NCBI GenBank assembly: GCA_022614965.1
Contig: JAKEHO010000084.1
Coordinates: 1-40,165, forward strand
Direction of reading: 5' to 3'
Length of the DNA stretch: 40,165 bases
From: Gammaproteobacteria bacterium
GTDB taxonomy: Bacteria > Pseudomonadota > Gammaproteobacteria > JAKEHO01
Made by a program: the position numbers and the translations under genes
The notes under the pieces: model-generated
What the model was told of the DNA's origin: nothing
The model's database searches: none
What the model saw: only the letters and a program-made list of their open reading frames with translations
In this document: in pieces, positions 1 through 8,460 of the stretch
How positions within the stretch are numbered: the first letter of the stretch is position 1
Layout of the letters: each line of letters begins with the position of its first letter

Positions 1-66
<66 letters not shown>

Positions 67-73
67 GAACTGC

Positions 74-147
<74 letters not shown>

Positions 148-197
148 CATGCAATGAACTCAAGGATGGTTCAGAGATTCCCGTCGCCGCGTCTCGG

Positions 198-280
198 TGG
201 AGGGGGAAGGATTCGAACCTACGAAGGCATAAGCCAGCAGATTTACAGTCTGCCCCCGTTGACCGCTTGGGTACCCCTCC
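198..280 (-). tRNA. tRNA-Tyr (GTA), class II with long variable arm
   Basis: On the minus strand the acceptor stem is GGAGGGG/CCCCTCC. The anticodon stem is GCAGA/TCTGC around loop CTGTAAA (anticodon GTA, tyrosine). An extended variable arm follows, then a T arm with GGTTCGAATCC, as expected for bacterial tRNA-Tyr. The discriminator is A, followed by CCG, so CCA is not fully encoded, unlike the neighbouring tRNA-Gly. It is the first tRNA of the cluster, directly behind the promoter at 297-325. Confidence 0.97.
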
Positions 281-296
281 AGAACGTGAACCGCGT

Positions 297-325
297 ATTC
301 TCAAATAAACCATAGATTCTGTCAA
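297..325 (-). promoter_or_regulatory. Sigma-70 promoter of the tRNA-Tyr-Gly-Thr cluster
   Basis: On the minus strand a perfect -35 TTGACA (325-320) is followed after exactly 17 bases by GAGAAT (302-297, 4 of 6 matches to TATAAT). A GC-rich stretch ACGCGG comes next, resembling the discriminator of stable-RNA promoters under stringent control. The predicted start near 290 lies about 10 bases before tRNA-Tyr. The -35 box overlaps the tsaC stop codon (TGA, 324-322). The promoter assignment is inferred from consensus only. Confidence 0.7.
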
Positions 326-906
326 TATTGTATTCGCTCACCAGACCCCCCCGCCCCCGGCCGCAACACAGCCCCAGTGAGCCCATCGCGTATCTCAGTT
401 GGCCGACCAAGGGTCCCAATGTACCCCGGCACGATGTAATTCACCCCAGGGCCGAAGTACGCCCGCACCCGGCGCACCGTTCGGGCGGGGGGCGAGCCGC
501 TCGGATTGGCGCTGGTTGAAACGAGGACGCCTGCTTGCCGACAGAGCCCACTCGCGATGGGATGCGCGGTGACCCTGACGGCGAGCGTCCCCCGTTCGCC
601 CTCAAGCCATTTCGGGACGTTGGTGCGGGCGGGTAGGACCCAGGTAACCGGGCCGGGCCAAGTTTTCATCACCCGGTCAAAGACCTGCCGAGAAGGGAAT
701 TCAATGAACGGCTCCAATTGGCCAACCTCGGCCGCGATGAGGATAAGACCCTTCTCTGCGGGGCGCTGTTTCAACGTCATAAGGCGCAGCACAGCGTCCT
801 CGTGAAGGGGTTCACAGCCGAGGCCAAACACCGCCTCCGTTGGGTAGGCAACGATACCTCCCTGTCTCAGGATCCTGCTCGCCTGTCTTATATGCCAGAA
901 ATCCAA
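322..906 (-). CDS. tsaC: Threonylcarbamoyl-AMP synthase TsaC (Sua5/YciO/YrdC family)
   Basis: This cytosolic enzyme makes threonylcarbamoyl-AMP from threonine, bicarbonate and ATP for the t6A37 modification of ANN-decoding tRNAs. The 194-residue product has the single YrdC-type domain of TsaC, without the extra C-terminal domain of Sua5. Visible family features are GGIVAYPTEAVFGLG near residue 16, KQRP near 46, GTLAVRVTAHP near 107 and LVSTSANPSG near 128. The start is TTG at 906: an in-frame stop lies six codons upstream and no ATG is close. It begins seven bases after purE ends and is probably co-transcribed. Its position directly before three tRNA genes, one of them an ANN-reading tRNA-Thr, fits the function but may be incidental. 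Confidence 0.93.
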   Translation of the reverse strand: MDFWHIRQASRILRQGGIVAYPTEAVFGLGCEPLHEDAVLRLMTLKQRPAEKGLILIAAEVGQLEPFIEFPSRQVFDRVMKTWPGPVTWVLPARTNVPKWLEGERGTLAVRVTAHPIASGLCRQAGVLVSTSANPSGSPPARTVRRVRAYFGPGVNYIVPGYIGTLGRPTEIRDGLTGAVLRPGAGGSGERIQY

Positions 907-913
907 GCCGTTG

Positions 914-1420
914 CTACTGGTTCAGCCGGCCTTGCAATGCGGCATCCTTCAAAGCGAGCTCCTTTACGTAGTCGCGGCGTTCTGCGCTCAAGCGCTCAGC
1001 CAGATCGGCATCGCCCAACGCCAGCATTTGTGCAGCCAGATAGCCCGCATTCTTAGCACCGGCCTTGCCGATCGCGACGCAGGCAACCGGAACTCCGGCC
1101 GGCATTTGCACCGTTGAAAGTAACGCATCGATACCATTTAGGGGCCCCGCGTCAATTGGCACACCCACCACTGGTTTAATGGTGAGTCCTGCGACTGCCC
1201 CAGCCAGGTGCGCTGCAAGTCCGGCCGCCGCAATGAAGACGGCGCAACCTCGGAGATCCGCATCCTTTACATAGTCACGGGTGGCCTCGGACGCACGATG
1301 CGCCGAGGTGAGTCTGACCTCCACCGGTACGCGCAAGCGCTGCAACACGTCCAACGCGCCCTGCATCGCAGGCAGATCAGAGTCTGAACCGATCAAAACG
1401 GCGACAAACGGTTTATCCAT
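914..1420 (-). CDS. purE: 5-(carboxyamino)imidazole ribonucleotide mutase PurE
   Basis: This enzyme catalyses the rearrangement of N5-CAIR to CAIR in de novo purine synthesis (or direct carboxylation of AIR in class II enzymes). The 168-residue product is the normal length for a single-domain PurE. It shows the nucleotide-binding start [12 protein letters not shown], the catalytic-loop segment TSAHRAS and a glycine/alanine-rich segment [13 protein letters not shown] followed by KPVVGVPI. The first codon is ATG at 1420. It lies between topA and tsaC on the same strand. No purK (N5-CAIR synthetase) follows, although purE and purK are often adjacent, so the class cannot be settled from this window. 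Confidence 0.93.
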   Translation of the reverse strand: MDKPFVAVLIGSDSDLPAMQGALDVLQRLRVPVEVRLTSAHRASEATRDYVKDADLRGCAVFIAAAGLAAHLAGAVAGLTIKPVVGVPIDAGPLNGIDALLSTVQMPAGVPVACVAIGKAGAKNAGYLAAQMLALGDADLAERLSAERRDYVKELALKDAALQGRLNQ

Positions 1421-1556
1421 AAGCTTTTAATTCAATAGACAAGAAGTGTCCTGTAGCGAGGGAAGTCTGGTGACGATAGGTACGCATCTCAGCCCTCGGC
1501 CCCTCAAGGTGGCAATGAATGCCAGCACACTCTCGGGCGCCCTGGCACCGACTAGG

Positions 1557-3902
1557 CTATCTAGAACCCGACCGTATCTTTGTGTGCCCATAAGGTTCCG
1601 CAAAATTACAGGTCTTTTGCGGACAGACTCGCTCAGCTCCCCGCCGTTTAGTCGTTTTGATGGTTAACATAGGCCAGTTACAGACAGGGCATGGTGCATT
1701 AATGGGCTCATTCCATACCGCGAACTTACATTTTGGATAGGTCGAACAAGAATAAAATGTTTTGCCCCGCTTTGAGCGACGCTTTAGCATTGTGCCCTTG
1801 TTACACTCGGGACACGCCACACCTGTATCTTCCGGCTTCTCAAGCGGCTCGATGTATCGACATTCCGGATAAGTGCTGCAGCCGATAAATCGCCCATAAC
1901 GGCCTTCCCGGATAATCAACGACGAATTACAATTAGGACACGTTCGCCCCTCAACAATTTCCGGTTTTGTCTTCTTGTCTTTATTCTCTTCCACATTACG
2001 CGTGTAGTCACAATCCGGAAACCCCGTACAACCAATAAACCGGCCACGGCGTCCCAAACAAATCGCGAGTTTTCTGCCACATTTTGGACATGCCTCATCT
2101 AGAAGCTCCTGTGTGACATCTCTACGACTGATCGTCTCCTCCTTCGCATCGAGGAGTTGTTTAAACGTCGTCCAGAACTCCTTCAGCAACGGCACCCACT
2201 GCTTTTCTCCACGAGAGACCGCGTCCAACTCATCTTCCAAGCGTGCCGTGAAATTGTAATCGACATAGTCCCTAAAATGCTCCGTTAGAAACCTATTGAC
2301 TATGCGCCCAATGTCAGTCGGTCGAAAGCGTCTCTTTTCGAGCTTCACATACTCACGCTGCTGAAGCGTAGAAATGATGCTGGCATACGTCGATGGTCGA
2401 CCGATTCCATATTCCTCCAAGGACTTAACCAACGTGGCTTCGGTATAACGTGGAGGGGATTCGGTAAAATGCTGCTCTGGTCGAATGGCGACGAGTTCGA
2501 GCTCGTCACCGACATTCAATTGCGGCAGCATGGATTCTTCTGCCTGGGCCTTCACGTCTTGTCCACCCTCTTGGTACACCATCATGAAACCTGGGTCCAC
2601 AACCGTGGACCCTGTCGCACGAAAGATGTTTCCCTCCCCACATGCAAGATCAATACTCATCGTATCGATAGTCGCATGAATCATCTGGCAGGCCACAGTC
2701 CGTCTCCAGATCAACGCGTACAGTTTAAGCTGATCACTCGTGAGCTGAGATTTAAGCTGGTCTGGCGTCCGTCGTACGGATGTGGGCCGAATGGCCTCGT
2801 GAGCCTCCTGGGCGTTCTTAGCCTTTGTCTTGTACTTGCGTGCATGTGAAGGCAATTTGTCGAAACCGTACTGACCCGCGATAAATGCACGGAGTTCTTG
2901 TAAGGCTTCGTGTGCCAGATTGACAGAATCCGTTCGCATATATGTGACCAGACCCACAGATCCATCAGTAATCTCGATCCCCTCATACAACTGTTGTGCA
3001 ATGCGCATCGTCCGCTGCGCTGTGAATCCAAATGTTCGAGCCGCTTCTTGCTGCAATGTTGACGTAGTGAAGGGTGCAACCGGATTGCGCTTTCGTTGTT
3101 TCCTATCGACTGACGCAACCCGGATCTTGTGGGCGATTAGCTTCCCAGTCGGGCGTTCCGCGGAGTCACCTGATTTCGCAGCATCCCATAGGAGATCCTT
3201 GATCGATTGTGCCTGGTCCTCTGTGGTGATCGTGAATTGGGTCAACTTCTCATTCTGATAACGGACGAGTTTTGCAATAAATGCAACATCCTGATATTTA
3301 ATATCGGCATCTATAGACCAATACTCGCGCGCCTTAAACTTTTCGATTTCCTCTTCACGTTCCACGATCAAGCGCAACGCTGGGCTTTGGACGCGGCCTG
3401 CTGACAGACCACGCCGAATCTTTTTCCATAACAGGGGGGATAAATTGAAGCCGACCAGATAGTCGAGGGCGCGGCGGGCCTGCTGAGCGTTCACGAGATC
3501 CATGGAGATCTGGCGGGGATGCTGAATAGCCTCATCAATTGCATGCTGAGTAATCTCGTGGAAGACAACTCGGTATACGTTCTTACCATCGAGAACATTT
3601 CTTTCTTTCAAGAGTTCACAGAGATGCCACGAGATGGCTTCTCCCTCCCGGTCTGGGTCCGTTGCCAGGTAGAGCATGTCTGCCTTCTTCATCGCTCGGG
3701 TTATGGTATCTACTGACTTTGCGTTCTTTTCGATAATCTCGTAGTGCATCGCGAAGCTATCTTCCGTGTCTACAGCGCCTTCTTTGGGCAAAAGGTCCCG
3801 GACATGCCCGTACGATGCAAGTACCTCGTACTCCGTGCCAAGGTACCGGTTAATGGTTCTAGCCTTGGCAGGCGATTCCACAATGACGAGCTTTTTACTC
3901 AT
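1557..3902 (-). CDS. topA: DNA topoisomerase I (type IA)
   Basis: This enzyme relaxes negatively supercoiled DNA by single-strand passage. The Toprim domain is N-terminal (KKLVIVESPAKA; acidic DPDREGEA near residue 90). The active-site region GLVTYMRTDS puts the tyrosine at residue 321 when counted from MSKK, matching Tyr319 of the E. coli enzyme. Four cysteine-rich zinc-binding modules follow near the C-terminus: CPKC...C, CPNC...C, CPEC...C and CPVC...C. The open frame extends eight codons upstream to 3926, but MSKK at 3902 is the usual family start and has a GAGAG stretch just upstream. The product is 781 residues. The gene follows smg and precedes purE on the same strand. Confidence 0.96.
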   Translation of the reverse strand: MSKKLVIVESPAKARTINRYLGTEYEVLASYGHVRDLLPKEGAVDTEDSFAMHYEIIEKNAKSVDTITRAMKKADMLYLATDPDREGEAISWHLCELLKERNVLDGKNVYRVVFHEITQHAIDEAIQHPRQISMDLVNAQQARRALDYLVGFNLSPLLWKKIRRGLSAGRVQSPALRLIVEREEEIEKFKAREYWSIDADIKYQDVAFIAKLVRYQNEKLTQFTITTEDQAQSIKDLLWDAAKSGDSAERPTGKLIAHKIRVASVDRKQRKRNPVAPFTTSTLQQEAARTFGFTAQRTMRIAQQLYEGIEITDGSVGLVTYMRTDSVNLAHEALQELRAFIAGQYGFDKLPSHARKYKTKAKNAQEAHEAIRPTSVRRTPDQLKSQLTSDQLKLYALIWRRTVACQMIHATIDTMSIDLACGEGNIFRATGSTVVDPGFMMVYQEGGQDVKAQAEESMLPQLNVGDELELVAIRPEQHFTESPPRYTEATLVKSLEEYGIGRPSTYASIISTLQQREYVKLEKRRFRPTDIGRIVNRFLTEHFRDYVDYNFTARLEDELDAVSRGEKQWVPLLKEFWTTFKQLLDAKEETISRRDVTQELLDEACPKCGRKLAICLGRRGRFIGCTGFPDCDYTRNVEENKDKKTKPEIVEGRTCPNCNSSLIIREGRYGRFIGCSTYPECRYIEPLEKPEDTGVACPECNKGTMLKRRSKRGKTFYSCSTYPKCKFAVWNEPINAPCPVCNWPMLTIKTTKRRGAERVCPQKTCNFAEPYGHTKIRSGSR

Positions 3903-3993
3903 TACATGCTCTCGATTTGTGCACAATCATACGGCGCTTGAACTTAAGCCCGGCGTTGAAGCCTTCGCGGAAAATTAGCAACGGCCACCACTG

Positions 3994-4473
3994 CTAATGC
4001 AGGCTCCCACCGAGATCATCCAGAACAATATCCTCCATCCAAGTAAAAGCAGCCTCTTTTCCCGGCTGGTTAAACAACACCATAAGTATGACCCACTTAA
4101 GTTGCTGAAGGTCAATCTCGTCCGATCCCAAGGCCATCACCCGATCGATCACGAGCTCCCGATCGTGAGCATCCAACACGCCGACCTGTTCTAAAAACAC
4201 CAAAAACCCGCGGCACTCAACATCAAGCCTGTCCTTTTCTCTGTCACTAAAGATCCGAACCGACGGGGTATCGGAAAGCTTGTGATTAAGCAAGTTTTCT
4301 TTCTGTACGGCCAAGCTTTCGAGCCAAGTAAATGCCATGTTGACCTGCACATCGCCAAAGCCGGCCTCCCTCAGCTCCAATTTGAGCGATTCCTCATTAG
4401 GAGCAAGCTCGACTTCATCCTCAATATAGTTTTCGAAGAGATACATCAAAACGTCAAGCACCGTTTCTTTCAT
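3994..4473 (-). CDS. smg: Smg family protein (DUF494)
   Basis: A 159-residue acidic protein starting MKETVLDVLMYLFENYI, which is characteristic of the Smg/DUF494 family. This family is found almost invariably between dprA and topA in gamma- and betaproteobacteria. The biochemical role is not established. There is no signal peptide or membrane segment, so it is probably cytosolic. The ATG at 4473 comes one base after the dprA stop codon, implying translational coupling with dprA. The length and the conserved C-terminal segment with AFTWMEDIVLDD agree with a complete gene. Confidence 0.93.
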   Translation of the reverse strand: MKETVLDVLMYLFENYIEDEVELAPNEESLKLELREAGFGDVQVNMAFTWLESLAVQKENLLNHKLSDTPSVRIFSDREKDRLDVECRGFLVFLEQVGVLDAHDRELVIDRVMALGSDEIDLQQLKWVILMVLFNQPGKEAAFTWMEDIVLDDLGGSLH

Positions 4474-4474
4474 T

Positions 4475-5635
4475 TTAGACCCTCAATGCGCTGCGCGCGT
4501 ACGTACCACCCGGTTGTGACGTAACATAACCACGCAGTTCCAGAATCAACAGCATGGAGGAAACCACATTGGCCGTCAATCCAGTTCGTTCAACAAGTGT
4601 ATCAATCGTCGTAGGCTCGTAGCCGACATTCTCCAATAAGTGTTTGTAGTCGGCATCGAGTTCATTTTTGACTGAGGCGGCTTCCTCAGACAATTCAGGC
4701 AACGACATAACCGTCTCTGCGAGGGGGCCCAATTCCTCCAAAATATCCTGAACCGTCTCCACCAGCTTAGCACCTTGGCGTATCAGTGCATGGCAACCGC
4801 GCGCAAGAGGATTATGGATCGATCCCGGAATCGCAAATACTTCCCTACCCTGTTCCATTGCATGGCGGGCAGTAATAAGGGACCCACTTCTAATTGCAGC
4901 TTCAATGACCAAGGTACCGACGCTCAACCCACTGATGATCCGGTTTCTGCGTGGAAAGTTTTCGGCATGTGCAGCGACACCTACTGGAAATTCCGACACG
5001 AGCGCACCACGATCGGCTATGCGCTCAGCGAGCTCCTGATGTCTTGCGGGATACACACGATCAAGGCCCGTACCGGCAACAGCAATGGTGACACCATTTC
5101 CAGCCAAGGCCCCACGATGACCTGCCGCATCGATTCCAACCGCAAGGCCGCTGGTGATTGTCACACCGATAGAAGAGAGCTGCTTGGCAAACTGATAGGC
5201 AATCTCTTTACCGATCGCAGTTGGATTGCGGCTGCCAACCAGAGCCAACTGAACACTCGCAAGCGCTTCAGGGTTGCCTTCGACGAACAAGACAGAGGGT
5301 GGGTCGGGCAATTCGCGCAACAGGGATGGATACGCATCATCAGCGAGCGTCAGCAAATGACGTCGGGGCGCGGCAAGCCAGTCGAGATCAGCCTGGACAG
5401 GGGCCCAGTCAGGGCCCTTTAGATAGTCCAAAGTTTTGCCACCGATGCCCGCTGCCGCCAGCGCTGAAGCGTCCGCACCAAACACGCCGCGGGGTGTTTT
5501 GAATTGCTCGAGCAGCCGCCTATAGGTCAGTGCACCGATGCCGGGGGCACGGTGTAGTGCAAGCCAGTAACGGCGCTCGTCGGCGCCTTGCAACGCCAGA
5601 GACATTGCCCATGTTGAGATTCGAGAGCTCAGCAT
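4475..5635 (-). CDS. dprA: DNA-processing protein DprA
   Basis: DprA binds incoming single-stranded DNA during natural transformation and loads RecA. The 386-residue product has an N-terminal helical/SAM-like part (RAPGIGALTYRRLL near 30). A central Rossmann-type DprA domain follows with VGSRNPTAIG and SGLAVGIDAAGHRGAL, then PRRNRIISGLS and a GSLITARHAMEQGREVFAIPG-type segment. The C-terminus is a winged-helix-like region (TTIDTLVERTGLTANVVSSM). The first start is ATG at 5635; an internal ATG at 5605 (MSLALQ) is an equally reasonable start. It lies 26 bases downstream of the LysM gene and one base before smg. Natural competence is possible but not shown by this gene alone. Confidence 0.95.
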   Translation of the reverse strand: MLSSRISTWAMSLALQGADERRYWLALHRAPGIGALTYRRLLEQFKTPRGVFGADASALAAAGIGGKTLDYLKGPDWAPVQADLDWLAAPRRHLLTLADDAYPSLLRELPDPPSVLFVEGNPEALASVQLALVGSRNPTAIGKEIAYQFAKQLSSIGVTITSGLAVGIDAAGHRGALAGNGVTIAVAGTGLDRVYPARHQELAERIADRGALVSEFPVGVAAHAENFPRRNRIISGLSVGTLVIEAAIRSGSLITARHAMEQGREVFAIPGSIHNPLARGCHALIRQGAKLVETVQDILEELGPLAETVMSLPELSEEAASVKNELDADYKHLLENVGYEPTTIDTLVERTGLTANVVSSMLLILELRGYVTSQPGGTYARSALRV

Positions 5636-5661
5636 CCATGCCGCGCGCGTTCCGCCCGACC

Positions 5662-6861
5662 CTAGGGATTTCGAACACTATCATATATATGGATCGGCGT
5701 CGTGGCCGCCATGATCAGCGCATAACTGATCTGGTCAAAGGTCCGAAATACCATTAACACCCCGGCCGGCTCTTCAGGCAATTCCACTGGCACGGCACCT
5801 CTTTCACCGATATTCACGAAATCACGTGCCGTATCGCGCAGGTCGTTGAAGACATTGGACAACAAGCTATCAACCGGGGCAGGCTCATGTTCAAAATGTA
5901 TCCTGTCACTTTTCTCATCTTCTTGGGGCTTGCCACCATAGTCTCGCACCACCTGCCCGCTTTGATAGACACGGAGCACCGTGCCCACATCGACGCCATT
6001 ACTTTGCCCCACGTTTAGTACGACCACCTGGTACTGGCCAATCTGCGACACTCCGTCGATCACGGAAATGATATTTCCATCGACCTCGGTCTGCGGCGCG
6101 TGTGGCATGAACACCGTGCTGAGTTCGCCTTCCTCTGCGATGGGGATCAGCCGATCACCCACTAAGATCTCGCGATTGGAGCGCGGGATAAACAGAGTGG
6201 CAGGATCACCGTAGCGCTGCAAGACGCCATCGGCAACGTGCAGTACTTCATACCCAAGGATTTCATTGGCTGGGGCTCCTGGGTTCTGTAGAGCCCTACC
6301 CTTTCGGTAGACGCCATAATGGGTCTGCCCATCGTCTGTTAGCCCCCGCACGTAAATCGTGTTTCCGGCACCGGCGATCAGATGTTGCTCATAACTGGAC
6401 ACAACGTAGGGCAAGGCAGCCAACTGGTCCTCGGTAAGCACCAATGGGCGGCTTAGAAACTGTTGGATGGCATCCAAGGGAATGGTCGGAATGGCCTTGG
6501 CCCGTTTGGTCGAGCGGATGGTCGGAGAGAGTTTGACGTCTCGTCCAACTTCCGCTCGGGTGACTGTGGGCGCCGTCGGTTCGCCTCGCTCAACGCGCAG
6601 GATTGGGCGCCCCTCCTCATAGGTCAATGAGATGACGTCGCCAGGATAGATGAGGTGTGGATTCACAACTTGCGGATTAACCTGCCAGATCTCTGGCCAG
6701 AGCCACGGATCGACAAGGAATTTGCCGGAGATGTCCCAAAGCGTATCGCCTTTCTGAACCACGTACCGTTCCGGGTGCGCGGGATTGAGTTCGGGGGTGT
6801 CTGCGAAGGCCGGCAGGGCAACCAGCACGATCAGCAGCGCCAGGATATTTTTATTCGACAT
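5662..6861 (-). CDS. LysM domain-containing exported protein
   Basis: The 399-residue product starts with a cleavable signal peptide (MSNKNILALLIVLVALPAFA). A single LysM peptidoglycan-binding domain follows at about residues 32-80, with YVVQKGDTLWDIS and a WPEIWQVNPQV segment. The remaining 300 residues are of unknown function and contain no catalytic motif that I recognise. LysM proteins of this size and architecture regularly precede dprA in gammaproteobacteria. It is expected in the periplasm, bound to the wall. It is divergent from def, with 144 bases between the two start codons holding both promoters. The ATG at 6861 gives a proper signal peptide. Confidence 0.88.
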   Translation of the reverse strand: MSNKNILALLIVLVALPAFADTPELNPAHPERYVVQKGDTLWDISGKFLVDPWLWPEIWQVNPQVVNPHLIYPGDVISLTYEEGRPILRVERGEPTAPTVTRAEVGRDVKLSPTIRSTKRAKAIPTIPLDAIQQFLSRPLVLTEDQLAALPYVVSSYEQHLIAGAGNTIYVRGLTDDGQTHYGVYRKGRALQNPGAPANEILGYEVLHVADGVLQRYGDPATLFIPRSNREILVGDRLIPIAEEGELSTVFMPHAPQTEVDGNIISVIDGVSQIGQYQVVVLNVGQSNGVDVGTVLRVYQSGQVVRDYGGKPQEDEKSDRIHFEHEPAPVDSLLSNVFNDLRDTARDFVNIGERGAVPVELPEEPAGVLMVFRTFDQISYALIMAATTPIHIYDSVRNP

Positions 6862-7005
6862 GTCAATACCGTTACAATAGGACTTTAATGTTGTTTCGCA
6901 AAAAGTCTAGCAGAAAACGATGGCAACCTCCAATGGCCGCTTCATTGGCATGACGATCCGATTTTCCTGTAAACTATCAGTGAGTTAATTGATAATCACT
7001 GGTCC

Positions 7006-7518
7006 ATGGCCCTACTTGAGATCTTACATTACCCCGATCCGCGCCTTAGAAAGTCGGCCGAGGCAGTTGCAAAGGTCACAGATGAGATCCGCCGGCTGGC
7101 TGAGGACATGCTCGAGACCATGTACAAGGCCCCCGGCATTGGCCTAGCGGCACCCCAGGTGAATGTCGGCAAGCGGGTCGTTGTGATCGATGTGTCCGAG
7201 GAGAAGAGCAGCCCGCTTTACCTCATCAACCCCGAGATCGTGCATCGTGAAGGGACTGAACAAATGGAAGAAGGATGCCTATCGGTTCCTGGCGTTTTTG
7301 ATCTCGTAGAGCGGTCAGAACGGGTCACGATGCACGCGCTCAACCTCGATGGCAAGCCGTTCGAGCTCGATGCCGACGGACTACTTGCGGTTTGCATCCA
7401 ACATGAGATCGACCATCTCAACGGCAAGCTATTCATTGACTACCTCTCGTCGCTGAAGCGCCAACGCATTCGTAAGAAACTAGGCAAACGGGAAAAGCCT
7501 CAACGCCAAGTCTTGTGA
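7006..7518 (+). CDS. def: Peptide deformylase
   Basis: This Fe/Zn metalloenzyme removes the N-formyl group from nascent proteins. All three family motifs are visible in the 170-residue product: GIGLAAPQV (motif 1, near residue 45), EGCLSVPG with the metal-binding cysteine (motif 2), and HEIDHLNG with the two metal-binding histidines and catalytic Glu (motif 3). The ATG at 7006 gives the typical N-terminus [15 protein letters not shown]. The stop codon overlaps the GTG start of fmt (GTGA), so the formylation and deformylation genes are translationally coupled, as in many bacteria. Confidence 0.97.
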   Translation: MALLEILHYPDPRLRKSAEAVAKVTDEIRRLAEDMLETMYKAPGIGLAAPQVNVGKRVVVIDVSEEKSSPLYLINPEIVHREGTEQMEEGCLSVPGVFDLVERSERVTMHALNLDGKPFELDADGLLAVCIQHEIDHLNGKLFIDYLSSLKRQRIRKKLGKREKPQRQVL

Positions 7519-8453
7519 GCGAGCGGGTCTTACGTCTCGCCTTCGCGGGGACACCGGAATTCTCCGCCGTCACGTTGCGAGCCCTGATTGAGCAGAGCGC
7601 GCACGAGATCGCACTCGTCTACACCCAACCCGATCGGCCAGCGGGTCGTGGAAGGACACTCAGGGCAAGTCCGGTCAAGCAACTGGCAAGATCCCAGGAT
7701 CTTATGCTCCATCAACCCGAAACCCTTCGTGATGAAACAATAAGACAGCAACTAATGGGCCTTGATCTGATGATCGTGGTGGCCTATGGCCTTATCGTGC
7801 CACGACCCATCCTTGATGCGCCTCAATATGGGTGCATCAATATTCACGCCTCGCTACTCCCTCGCTGGCGAGGCGCCGCCCCGATTCAGCGAGCGATCCT
7901 GGCGGGCGACGTGGAGACAGGCATCACCGTCATGCAGATGGATGAAGGGCTCGATACGGGTCCGATCCTTGCGCAGGCGCACTGCGGCATTGGCCCCCAT
8001 GACACAGGGAAAACGCTGCACGATCGGCTCGCGCACCTCGGCGCGGATTGCCTCATGCAGACACTGCCCGCGATCGTCGCAGGCACCGTGCGCCCGTTGT
8101 GCCAAGATGAGCGCCTTGCAATCTATGCCCCTAAGATCACGAAGTCCGAGGCCATAATCGAATGGTCACGGCCGGCCTCAGAGATCGAACGAAAGGTAAG
8201 AGCATTCAATCCGACACCTGTCGCGCACACAACGCTACAAGGGCTCGATCTCCGCGTGTGGGAGGCAAACGCCATCGCCATGACCCCGCGCAAGCCTCCG
8301 GGAACGGTCCTCAGCGTGTCAACGAAAGGGATCGACGTGGCCGCGGGCGATGGCGTCGTCCGGCTTGTCACCATTCAACTGCCTGGCAAGAGACCGATCC
8401 CCGTAGGCGATTTCCTAAACGCCCATCCGGACTTCGCGAAGCCGGCGCGTTGA
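7515..8453 (+). CDS. fmt: Methionyl-tRNA formyltransferase
   Basis: This enzyme transfers a formyl group from 10-formyl-THF to initiator Met-tRNA. The 312-residue product has the usual length. It shows the N-terminal FAGTPEFSA, the catalytic core segment [21 protein letters not shown] (Asn, His and the later Asp of the formyltransferase fold), and [19 protein letters not shown]-terminal OB-like domain begins near residue 205 (RKVRAFNP). The start is GTG at 7515, overlapping the def stop by four bases. rsmB follows within eight to about seventy bases depending on its start. Confidence 0.97.
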   Translation: MSERVLRLAFAGTPEFSAVTLRALIEQSAHEIALVYTQPDRPAGRGRTLRASPVKQLARSQDLMLHQPETLRDETIRQQLMGLDLMIVVAYGLIVPRPILDAPQYGCINIHASLLPRWRGAAPIQRAILAGDVETGITVMQMDEGLDTGPILAQAHCGIGPHDTGKTLHDRLAHLGADCLMQTLPAIVAGTVRPLCQDERLAIYAPKITKSEAIIEWSRPASEIERKVRAFNPTPVAHTTLQGLDLRVWEANAIAMTPRKPPGTVLSVSTKGIDVAAGDGVVRLVTIQLPGKRPIPVGDFLNAHPDFAKPAR

Positions 8454-8460
8454 CGATGGA

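Noticed and set aside
6862..7005. CCAATG...CATTGG inverted repeat (6930-6948) as an operator between the LysM gene and def
   Set aside because: Only a single six-base arm pair with no second copy; too weak to claim a regulatory site.
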